From: Toxoplasma gondii ME49
Taxonomy: Eukaryota; Apicomplexa; Conoidasida; Eucoccidiorida; Sarcocystidae
Reading direction: 5' to 3'
DNA: 64,000 nucleotides
Assembly: GCF_000006565.2 (NCBI RefSeq)
Contig: NC_031476.1
Span: 768,458-832,457 of the forward strand
This document shows positions 44,932 to 56,515 of the stretch, piece by piece. Under the pieces are notes generated by a model. It was not told where the DNA came from. It did no database searches and saw nothing but the letters and a program-made list of their open reading frames with translations. Position numbers and translations under genes: made by a program. Each line of letters begins with the position of its first letter. Position 1 is the stretch's first letter.

Positions 44932-47568
44932 CCTCGGTTCATTTTGTGCAAGTCGATGGCGTAAATGTTGATTGGAACGCCCATGTGCACCAGCCAAATA
45001 GCACCGGGTAGGGCGACTCGTGCGGGGGATCGACACCGGCTTGATGCAGTGTAGAGATGGTCAGGCCGCTGCAGTGAAAGAAAAATCGTTGAGATGTGAC
45101 ATGTAACACGGAACATTCTTGTAGGGATTCAGGGAGCAATCGAATATGCCGGATCGATGTCTTCATTCAGTGTGGGGGAGTGTTTCGTGCTGGGAATTTT
45201 TTGGTGGCCAAGCTCGGTGTGTCGACCTCTACACGGCTTTGCACATTTACATCGCCGTGTGTCGTTGTATTGTACTACAGAGATGTAGTCATTCTAGATT
45301 GATGTGTTCACACGAAGCGTGATGCGTGCCGCGTCTGCGAAAATGCCTGCTGGCGCCATGGACACGGGTTCCGTGTTACGCACTCTGCTTGCAACTGGGG
45401 AAAGTTCATCCCAGTGAACTTGAGGCGTGATGGAAGATTCTGATGATCCAGTTTGTCTCGGGTTTCGCGTGCTGTCCTGTGTGCTTGGAGGCCCGGGATT
45501 GCAACGGCTCAGCTTGCCTTTGTTTTTTCTTGGTGCCGCACAGACTGACTGCGACAACTTCGTTAAAGCTGTAGTCGGAACAGGTCCCGGGCTTTGGGCT
45601 GAACACTTTCTTAAATTCCACTCAGATCATTGCCACTGTGTGGTGCATGAACAAGTCTCATTGGGCGCCTAGGCTACAAAAGAACCTGATCCTGAGTGCG
45701 ATCGCCTTGATCATTTGGCTCCTTCGCATTTTTGCCACCAGTTGGTGGTGGATCCCTATTCCTGAAGATTCTGGTACTACATGAAGTATAAACAGCAAAC
45801 TATTCACTCAGTTTGAATATATAACAGCAGTCAGTTTTCTGACGGTGCCGTCGAGTCAGTACTGTAGAGAACGCATCCACGATATTTCTGTCATCGCGGT
45901 GTCGGTAGAGTCAGCTGGATTAGACCGCTTGATATATAATATCAATCCTCATACTAATTAACTGAATAAAAATGATACAGGGTTGAACAGTGCTCTTCTT
46001 TCGCCTACTGTGTGGCTCAGCCTGCTCTAAATGTAGCTCTCGTCAGCGTTTGCTGACCGCTGAGCAACACAGGATTCTCAGGGAATCCTCTTGTTTGCTG
46101 TTTGCCCCCGGTCGGACACAATGCTGCGACAGCGACTGCCTGAACTCACCGGGATCGGTAAAACAAGAGTTCAAAGCCAACTTTCTCGAACTGTTCATAG
46201 TTTAGATGTTACAAATAAGCGAGTGCACTTCCCGTGTACCAGCTGCCATTGTGTTGGCATCAGAATGTCCGACATCCGCTACGATTCTCCCATACATATT
46301 CGTACGGATATTCACGTGTACACCCTGGTGTTGAGTATGTAGCTACTTGAGCAGGCGAGCCCAACGTTCAGAACGTATCGTCTATAGCCTGCCACAAGCA
46401 ATGCTGTTAACTGCTGGACAGAGCAACAAGATGTTTTGAGTCATGCGCATGCCGGCATTCTCTACATGCTGCTATTGGCCACTGGCACCCTCTGCTGACG
46501 AGGGCTGTTCCCATTCCTGTGTCATCTGTGGAAGACATCGCGACATTTCCAGGAAATGATCTCGTGCTGAAGGGTGGAAACGCTACGGTCTGTGTAGAAA
46601 GCAGCGCCGGTTCTCTCATGAACGGCATATTCGTTCGCGAGTCCCTCTCTGTACAAGAGGCACCAGGTGAATTCGAGGTTTTGCGGACGGGAGACGTCAC
46701 TGCATTGACTGCCCTTATTTACTGTTGATGAGACGCTCGAGTTGCTAAAAACACGTGGAGTTCCGTGCCGCCTTCGAAATGTTTTTTTTCGCCATTGGCG
46801 CTGATTCCAGCTGCTGAGCATGATGATACATAGTCACTAAGGTACCACCGGTTTGAGATGGAATTACTTTTAACACCACGTAATACGCAGTGACGGCTGG
46901 CGCCGTCATCCACTATTGGGATTTCGCGTTCATCCGAGACCTGTCAATTCCCCGCACTTGGCCATGGGGTGGGGTGTGGTCTTAAAGGCAGCATCAGCTT
47001 CTTACCTTTTTCACGGGGTATGTACCACATCCGTGCGTTTCTAATGTCGTTCGTCCACCCCAACACGTGGACAGTTCAACAAGGACACAAATGTTGGCTC
47101 TGAATCTGTTTCATAATAGTGGTGTTCCAATCGAACACGGTCCATTTGATCTGGACTATTTCCTCAGGCGAGGCCGTAGCCACTGAATACGAATCATTCG
47201 TGGCTGAAAGGTACGATGGCCTCCGCGTTGGAGATTCCATTATCGGGAGCACAAGATTCTTGAGAAGAGAAAATAAGGAAGGTGGACTCATGCCAATTCG
47301 TCCTGACGTGGCACCATCGTGAAAGTGGAAAACGCATAGGCACGCACAGAAATATCCATTTCACGGTTTTTAGTCTGCCTGCTCCTTCCGCCGAGGAGAG
47401 CTACGTGGTTTAGAGAGAACCTTTTGAACAAACCATGCGGACTGCAATACAGAGAAAGACTCTGTTCGCTTCACCGGCCTCTTACGATGGTTGTCCGAAG
47501 TTCGAAACTCCGCGATACACGGCAGGTTGACACGTACTTCCCAAGACGCTTGAACAAAGAAGCTACAG

Positions 47569-47581
47569 CCCCCCCCCCCCC
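47569..47581. repeat. C13 homopolymer
   Basis: Thirteen consecutive C on the + strand. It is possibly length-variable and prone to sequencing error. Confidence 0.9.
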
Positions 47582-47773
47582 AGGAATGGTGTAAAAAAGC
47601 GTTTTCCTGGTTTGCAAATGTGTGTTCGGCACCAAGCATGTTGGGACTGATATCAACTGCGGCGTGCACATGCCTGTGTACGAACTAGCCGCACAATCAG
47701 CGAAAAGGAGAACCTGTGTAGCCAACAGAACAGTGTAGGTATATTTGACACTCAGCGCTAACAAGTAATGTTT

Positions 47774-47835
47774 GTCAAGTTCCTTGTATCTATTTAGTTC
47801 ACTGCTTTCTTGGGGGCAGACCAAAAGAGTTCACT
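47774..47835. repeat. Diverged 62-bp dispersed repeat, copy 2
   Basis: GTCAAGTTCCTTGTATCTAT, then GGCAGACCAAAAGAGTTCAC. It aligns end to end with 5541-5602. Origin unknown; a mitochondrial fragment is possible but was not recognised. Confidence 0.6.
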
Positions 47836-50353
47836 AAACCGCGTTACAGATTTCCAGGATCTAAACCGGCAGTCCAACTCGTGTATCATTTATCTGCGTT
47901 TATCAAACGCAAAGTCAGGCAAGCCTCTTGCCCTCGACTGGAGACGATGCAGGGGGAGACCCAGGCTTATGGAGTGACCCAGCTTGTTTCTGTATCCAGT
48001 GCTTCCGCCCAAACAAGGTGAAGCTCGGTAGAGAACTCCCCCTTAAAAACAAACACATTCAGATACGATAGAGACAGATAGCTGCGATGTGACGGAGCAT
48101 CGGAAATGCTACACACACGAATCGGTAATGCACTGATATAACTATCAGCAGTAGAAGTGGGCCATTCGTTTGGACACACTGTCGCAAGAAAAATGTGTGG
48201 TAAGCGTTTTCGAGTGAGGAAACGTTGTTTTCTGCTTCTGGCAGTATGAGCAAAGAAGGCAAGAGAGCCACACGCATCGCTACACAAGTCAACGCACGCC
48301 GGGAAGACCACCGGAGACACACAAACCTGATCGACGCGACCAGAGATATTCTCTCTCGTTCATTTGATTTCATATCTTGCTCTCTCGACTGCGGAATTCT
48401 AAGTTGCTCTTTATGAGGCGACTTTCTCCGCATTTCTACCTATCTCATTCTCCAGAGAGGCATGCCCTCTCGGCTCTCTGCGCTTCTTCGCTGTTCGCTT
48501 TCCGCGCATGCAGTCTCCTGTCGGCGTGGCAACGTGCCGAACGCGCTGACAACCAGCTTGCATGTCGATATCTCAGGAAAGGACTCTCGATCCCTTTGGC
48601 ATTTCACGGAAGAGGGAAGCGAAGGTCTCCAAAAATTCGAGAAACTCAACAAACTGTCCGTGCCGTGCGGCACACTTCCGCAAATATGTGCGCGAGCGAT
48701 GACCTGAGGACTCGTCGACGCCGAGCCAGCCGTCGTGGTTTCCTTTTCTCCAGGCTTTTTCCTGGAGCAGACTCCCCGGCTGGGTTTCTCTCGGTTCCGT
48801 TTTTGTGCTGTGAGACTCGTGGAGCCATTTTTATCGCGCAGATCCTCGTCTGCGCTGCCTCGTCTCCCGCGGCAGAGACCAGCCTCGAAGACGTGCTGTC
48901 AAACGGCCTTTCTATTTCAGAGAAGCCCTTTTCTTTCGTGTTTCTCGACCTCTTGGACCATTTTTCGTCTTTCTTTCCACCCCGCGCTCCCATCCCTCCT
49001 TTTCGTAGCCGGCCCCGCGCATGCGCTGCTTTCCATAGAGCCGACAACGGCGACGTGCCGGTTCTTCTGCAGTTTGGGAACTGCACGCTGAAGCACGATG
49101 AAAAAAGGCTTGGATCCGGGAAACAAAGATCTTCACGAACTCTGAAGCAGGCGTCCAACTCGTTGCTGGAACTGCGCCTCCCCAGCTCCGGCCGAGAAGC
49201 CGAGCTGTCCTCGAGGCGCTGAAGGTCCGCTCTGACTTGCGAGTTTGTTTCTTCCTTGTCATCTTTCTTGAGTTCGCCTGAAAACTTTCGCTGGACTGCT
49301 CAGGGTAGCGGAAACTGTGGCCTGCGCTCTGGCGCACGGCTTTTCCGAGAACACAACTCCCCTCGACAGATCCAGGAGACGATGGTATGGTCCAGGCTTT
49401 CTCAGGCTCGCGGGCGGGACTCTGGTCTGCATGCGCGAACGGAAGGATCCTGACGGCTGCCTTGCTTCCATTCTTGTGGAAGTCCTCTCCTCCCCAGACA
49501 CATTGCTTCTCTCCTTTCTGTCCCTCGGCGGTGGCCTATGAGAACGTACTTTTCCACGCGTTTCGCTCCCTTTCATTTTCGTCCGTTTCTCGGCGTTTTA
49601 TTTCGCTGCTTTCCGTCTTAGTGTCACTTTCCTTTTTCTCGTGCACAGCAGCTGAGACGCACTCCTCCCTTCTCTTCGGTGTTGCCGACATGCTTTCCTT
49701 CACCGGAGAGTCTATCGGAAGCCGTTCAGGAGGGAGGCTGAGTGTTGAAGTTTCTCAACCTCGCGGTGTCCCGACGTCAGACTCTGTCCACGTCTCAGTC
49801 TCGCTGGTCGATCTCTTTTGTTTGTTCTCGTCTGTCATTCCGTTTCCTCTGTCTGTCTCTGCGTGAACGCGAGGGCGAGATCGCCTGTAGAAAATACTTG
49901 ACATAGACACCGAATTTCTTCTGCTTCTGCTTCTCCGAGGAAGCAGTGGTTGTTGAACTACCGTCGACGGCAGTCAGAAGGCTCCTCCCAAGGTCGCGAA
50001 CGGCGCCGAGCCGCCTCTCGACCATCTCTCTCTCTTTCTCTTCGCTCGGTGTCTCTCCCTCCCTCTCCCCCTTTTCTCTGTCTTTCTCTCTTTTCTCTCT
50101 CGGTTTCCCTTTCTCTGCCGCTCTCCTTCTTCTCTATCTCCCCCTCCGTCTTCCCCGCGCCTCTTCAGAAGGCACACTGTCCGCGTTTTTCTGCATGCAT
50201 GCGCTTCGTCTGCATGCGTCGAGAGTCCCCATGCGGTGTGGGGGAGTAAGGTGTCTGTTTCCCTTGGGCTTCACGTGGAGCGCGAAGCTTCACTGAGACT
50301 AGACCTTTCTGCAGTTTTTCCGGCCGATTCCCCTCGTCTTTTTCCGGAACAGA

Positions 50354-51345
50354 ATGAGATCGTGTTGCGGCCGGAGCCAGGCGACCCACCGCTCTGCGGG
50401 AGACGTCGCGCCTTCTGACGACCTAGCGAAAAGTCCTCTCGGATTCAAACACACGCTCCAGGGTCATGCCCGACTTCCCGCCAAGATGGAGCGGACGCTT
50501 CTCGAAGACATCCTCACAAAGACAAACCTAGGACCGAAGGAAATTAAAGATCTGTACAACCGGTACACAGCCTCCTCCGTCTCATGCCGATTTGGTAGCC
50601 TGTCGACCGACGCCTGTATATCGGCACATTCCTGTTTCTCTCCATCTGTGTCCATCGATGTCTCTCTTTTTACGTGCAGCCCCCTTCGTCGACATGTCTT
50701 CCTTATACCTGTATCGATCTCTCTGTCTCTCTGTATCTATCAAGCATGCACATACATCTTTGTATGATTCTGCGCGCTGCTGGAGTGGATTGGTGTTGGA
50801 CCAGTGAAAGAGGATGGGGAAAGGGGAGGAAGGATGGAGACGGCGGATGTTCAAAACAGTGGGCAGAAGTCGGCTGCTTGGAAGAATAGGGTATGGCGCA
50901 TGCCCATCAGCGGAGGGACCGTCTCGGATTTTACGTTCTGTAGATCCCTTAGGATCAAGGCCTCTCCTTAGATGCGTTCAAGGATGGAACTGCGTGCAAC
51001 GCGTCTGGCCTCCAGACAACTCATGCTTCCTGAGCATGCGCGCGCGTCTCTCGCTGCACATACACTCGCGTGGAACGGCTGCAGCTCGGTGTGTGTCTGC
51101 CATTTGCTTCAGATTCCGAAGAATCGCGCCAGATGGCTCACTTCCCTTCTCCCGCTTCTGCGATACTTTGGGAGTCCTCGGCATGGTCGACGAAACTTTC
51201 CTCGCCGAGCGCCTTTTCAACGCCTTCGACACAAACGGCGACTCGCGAGTGAGTTTCTCAGAGTGTGCGTACACCCCGTATCTGCTTTGGTCCTCGCGTC
51301 GGTTTGTGTCACTCCCTCTTGTACGGAAACATGTCTCAAAAAGGA

Positions 51346-51379
<34 letters not shown>

Positions 51380-54300
51380 TATATGTATGTATATCTGTGC
51401 ATGTAGTTGCGTGCATCCATGGACATATATACTATTCACACACACGTACACACAAGAAAGTTTATTTGTTTGTGCAGATGGGGAATGTGAAAGACGACTT
51501 TACGCGGGGCCATTATATACGTCTACTTAGTGGGTGCACGGCGGTCTGGAGATGTCCGTTGCCCTTGTTCTTTGCTTTTTGCGCAGCTGAGTTTCACGGA
51601 GTTTGCCGTAGCTCTGGGCACCATGATGCGCGGAAGCGACGACGAGAAACTGAATCTCTCCTTCAAGATTCTGAATCCGACGTACGTCTGAACTTGTGAC
51701 TGTCTACTCCTCTGCCTCTCCCTCACCCTTTCCTCCCTCCGTCCACATCTCTTCCTTTCTCCTTCCACATCTCTTCCTTTCTCCTTCCCCCCTCCGGCCA
51801 CAGAACGCTGCTTTCCATCGGCTGTCTCGACTCTCTTTACATTTACTGTGCGAACGTTCGACTTCATGAGGCCGTCCGTGACTTCTTTTTCTTCGTCTGC
51901 ATGCGGCGTTGAAGCCGCCGAAGCTGTCTACCTCGCCTGCGCGTTTTTGCGTTTTTTCAGCTACGGAGGCGGCGCGACATGTTTGGCGGACTACGGCCTG
52001 GGGGGGTTCGAGGAAGACGCAAGCGAGTGCGAGCAGACTTCAGTGGCTTCTCCGCGGGTGACGGCGCGCCGGGAGCCTTCGCTGCGCAGTCCGTCTTGCG
52101 GCTTGCAGGAACCGCTGTCGCTGCAGCGCTACGAAGAGCTAAAGCCGCAGATCGAGCGCGACACCATCGGTGTGGAGGACTTTGTGTTGCTGATCCACTG
52201 CGTCGAGCAAACACGGCGAGCGCTGATTGGCGGGACCCAGCCGAGCTCATCGGACGCAGAAATTCGAAGAGTTTTCATGCAGAACGCCACGGTCATGCCC
52301 GACGGATCTTCGCGCATGATGCTGCTCGACTTCAAACAAGCCGTCCGGACTTCCCCCGCCTTCCTCGCGCTCCTCGGAGTCCTCCCCCAAGAACTCGCTG
52401 CAGACACTTCAGCGGGGCACCAGTGCATTCCCGCCGCCAAAAAGGCGGTCTCAATGCGAGGTGAGCTGAACAGGAAAACGAACTTCGGGGTCGACAGCAC
52501 TGGGCGCAAGCGACAAAGAAATATTCGTAAACATGTACACTTACACAAAGTCACCTTCATATATATATATATATATATGTATATATATGAATATATATGA
52601 ATATATATGTATAGGCGTATATGTATCTATTGATATATCTATATATATGTATATATATATATATATGTATACATCTGTATACGTTTACCTATGTACTCAT
52701 ACGTACTTTCCTATGTGTATGTATCGGCATTCACACACACTATATATATATATATATAAATATATATATATATAAATATATATTTATATATAAATATATT
52801 TGCAGATTCGTCAGTGAAGGGTTGCATGTATGCGAGCGTGTATGTCACGAGTATGAGAAGAGAGGAGCCAGGCTGTCGCAGGAGCGTCGCTTGTTTCTGT
52901 GTTTTTCTGTGTCTCGCGCGTTTTCGGTGTCTCTCCGTGTCTCGCTTTTTGTGGCGTCCCGCGGTTTCCTCCTTCCGTTTTCCTTTTCATATCCACCAAG
53001 AATCTGATTTCCATGGAGTTCGCCTTCTTTGCAAGAGCGCTGGTTGCTGGAAGTCTTCTCCTCGTCTGTGTTTACTCAGCTTCCCGGCATCGCCATTCAG
53101 ATGTGCAGAGTTCAGCCGACTCGCGGTCGGAGAGCCGCCGAGACAGCGTGGAAGCGGTGAAGCAAGAACTGCAGAGAGTGCGCGAGGAACTGGGGCGCGT
53201 GGTGGACTTCGTCAACAGCGTTGTCTCTGTCGTTCAGAAGGAACAAGATACCTCCGACGCCATCATTGCGCATGTGATCAAAGACGCAGAGGAAGACGCT
53301 GCCCACCTCGCCGACGGTAAGCGCTGCGGAGACTCCTTAGAGGCGACCTCACGCTTCGCTTTCCTTCTTTCCGCCGGGGGGTGCAGGATAACTGTGTTGG
53401 GAGCTCCACTTCTCAAACTGTGTCACCGCCTCCGCGTCGGCGGTAGAGTATCGAGGATGCCGCATGTATAGCTGTGATAGGCCGCACAGACAGCCGAACT
53501 TTTTATCCTGTACATCGCCGCCCTGGGTTGCTTATAACGGGGGTACGAGTGCTATATTCTTCCGCTTCACGACATTAAGGTTTTCTTCCGTAACCGTTAT
53601 GGCCTACTGCGAAAAGGATGTCTCCACTTGTGCTGAACGAGAGACAGTGCTGCTCAAAACTCGGAGGGAACCGTGTCCTCCATTGTCGATTCTCGCGCAA
53701 AGAGACACCGGAACTATCTAATTTGCAAATTCGTTCAGGGAAGTCAAACACAGTTTCAGGCTGTCTCTCACGTGTATCCACTCGCGATTCAAACGCGCGG
53801 AAAACAATCTGCAGTCGCTTGTTCACACAAAATTGCCCACCCTTGTCTCTTTCTCTACATCCTTCCCTGTCGACCTCTTCAACCCCCCTCGTCGCTTTCG
53901 TCTCCCTGTGCGCTGTTCACTGTTTGTTGCCACCAACAAAGTTCGTCTGTCTTGATGCAAGTCACCTTCCCGCGATTCTTCCTTCTTCCTCAACGCATCC
54001 TCTCAGCCATAAAAGACTCTGATTTTACTGTAATGAAAACAGGAGGACAGTGAGATTTCTCCTGAAGTTTAAGCAGGTGTTTCAAATTTTGAAAATAGTT
54101 TTTTATATTTTTTTGCTTTATCAGCAAAATCAACATGTCATCCGTTATATGCTGCACGTTCGCCAAAATGTAGCATAAACAACTTGGTAGTCTTTGTCTC
54201 ATACCTGGACTCTCGTCCGCCTGCCGCGTCGTCTCCCTACCGGCTCTCTGTGTCCGCTTCTTTCACTCTCACATGCAGGGACAGCCGCTGCAGGCGCGGT

Positions 54301-56477
54301 CTCGGACCATGGAGGTGGGTTGTCTGAGAAGGGAGAGTTTTCTCGTATGATTGCATGCCCCGTGAGGTCCCTCGAAGAACATGTCCCCCTGTCTGCGAGT
54401 TCCTGTCCTTCGATGGAAGACATCCATCCTTTCCCGAGCTTCCCCGTCCGCAGCATGAGCGAAGCCGAGGGCGAAGACCGCGCATGCGGTGTTGTCTCTC
54501 GCAAGCTGAGCGGAAACACCGCAGAGGAGGTCCCCGCGACGCCTCTCACTTCCAGGGTCGACGGCGCATTTGCCTCGAGCGCACCGAGGTCCTCGGAGGC
54601 CGTGGAGTCAGTGAGGGAAGACGAAGCCTCAACGCAGAGGAGATCTGAAGCGCGAGAAGCATCCTCGACAACGAGGGAATCTCAAGGACGAGAAGAAGCC
54701 TGGTCAGGTGGAGCACCGTCGAAGCGAGAAGTGCCAGGAGTTCGCGAATCTCAAGGGTGCGAAGAAGCGTCTGCTGCATGCGAGTTGACTCATGAGACTC
54801 ACGCGCATCTGCGGCGGACGCTGGAGCAGCTGCATGCGTTGCGGACGGCGACTGTGAAGGACGCAGTGGAGGCTGAAGCGAACAAGACGATTTCTCAGAT
54901 CGAAGCGGTTGAGGCGCGCATCGGGCGCCTGCTCTCCCTCCTGAGGGACGACGACCGCGCCTCTCTCTCGTCTGCGGGAGCAACTTCGAACGAGAAGGAA
55001 GGCCGGAAGTCCACGCGACTCACTGCCTGCGAGCCTCCCGTTCTCTCTGCCTCGAACGGCGACCGCGGCAGCGTCGGGATCTTCGGGAACTGCGGCTCCT
55101 CCAGCTTCGATAGCCGCGACCATTGGCCTTTCTGCAGACCCAGGGGCCTGGTGACCCTTGAAGTGGGGAGAGAAGAAGGCGAGACGGGGAGAGAAGAAGG
55201 CGAGACGGGGAGAGAATTGAGGAATGCGGTGTCGGAACCTGGTGCCCGCGAGGCGGAGGCCGAGCCGCTGTTTCTGGGCGACGGGACGGTGCTTGTGGGG
55301 TCCGCCGGGAGCGAACCGGAGGAGACCGACGCAAAGGTAGAGGAGACGCGTTTTGGCTTGGCGCGGGGGCCTGAAGGGGACGTCCGGGAGGGTGAGAAAG
55401 TTTTTCGGCCACCGGCTTGCAGAAAACACGGTTCGGGTGGAAGCAGGTATCGCAGCTTCACTTCGAAGAAAGTCACAATTCGCCTCAGGAGCGCGGAGAC
55501 AACGCAGCGACAGTCGACAGACGAAAACGACGGCCCCGACGCACTCTCCGAGGTAGGCAGAGAAACTTGAAAACGGTAAAGACAAGAAGCGACCGGGGGG
55601 AGGGGGGGGGAGTACAGGGGAAGAAGAAGGCGAGCACACCGGAAACGAAACGCGAGACCAGAAGGGGAAAAGGCAGATGGAGGTGAGCGATGAGACGCAA
55701 AGGGGGGAAAAAGGGGAACGGATAGGGGAGGTAAGATGAGGTGAAGAAAGAGCAAACGAAAGGGGAGACGACGAAGCAAAAGGCGTAGGGGGTCGAGATT
55801 TGGAAATAGCGTGAGCGCCGAAGAGAGAGGAAACGAAAGACCTCTGGGTGGATGTGACCTGCAAGGAGATTGCGACAATCCAAAGGTAGAGAGAGGAAGG
55901 AAAGAGAGATCAGCCGCTGAGAAACCGAGAGGGAATGCAGGAAACGAGCAGCGAGACAGAGGAACCTTGAGGGAACGTCTTGACCTGGTAACACAAGTAC
56001 AGGATTGCTTTTTCGGCTGAAACATTTGAGGAATCGCGCGGCGCAGAGCAAACATTCGTGAGAGATGCGATTTCGAGTTTTTTCTGTCTGCTTTGCTTTC
56101 CTGACGGTTCTTCAGCACCCGGTGTTGAGTAGCCCATGCAGCCGCCCTCTCCAGTAAGACAGAAAAAAGAACTTTCGTGACTGCCACCACGAATTCGACA
56201 CCAGTTGTCTTTTCCATCTGCACTTGCAACTCCAGATCTGTCGCTACGTATCTCGTTCTCGATTTATCCTCCTTCTCTAAACCTGTGGATAGAAAGTCGC
56301 CATTCTATACGTTTCTTCCCCGCGACACAAGTCCACGCCGATGCATCGATACGCAGCCGTCCCTCCGCGTTCAACCTTGTCCTTGATCATTCGCGTCTTT
56401 TTTGTACATTTCGGAACCGATATTCATATGGATGCACGCATCTATGTGTACGTGTATGCACGTACGTATATATATAC

Positions 56478-56515
<38 letters not shown>

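Larger units (their letters stand above)
44932..50353. other. Long intergenic region before the PIP5K gene
   Basis: More than 5 kb with no recognised gene. It includes a C13 homopolymer, a 62-bp dispersed repeat copy (47774-47835) and several open frames without known domains (46519-46728 and 48377-49222 on the + strand). The last 600 bp (49600-50350) are CT-rich like other 5' regions here and probably form the PIP5K promoter and 5' UTR. Confidence 0.45.

Noticed and set aside
48377..49222. A 281-residue + frame upstream of PIP5K
   Set aside because: No recognisable domain, Arg/Ser/Phe-rich composition, equally long frames on the opposite strand, and no phase-compatible link to the PIP5K exons. 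More likely 5' UTR or intergenic.
55447..55570. Extension of the PIP5K linker exon to the donor-like GTAGGC near 55552
   Set aside because: It leaves phase 0, which cannot enter the next recognised exon at 56800. Ending at AGCAG|GTATCG (55446) gives phase 2 and fits. The longer form remains possible as an alternative transcript.
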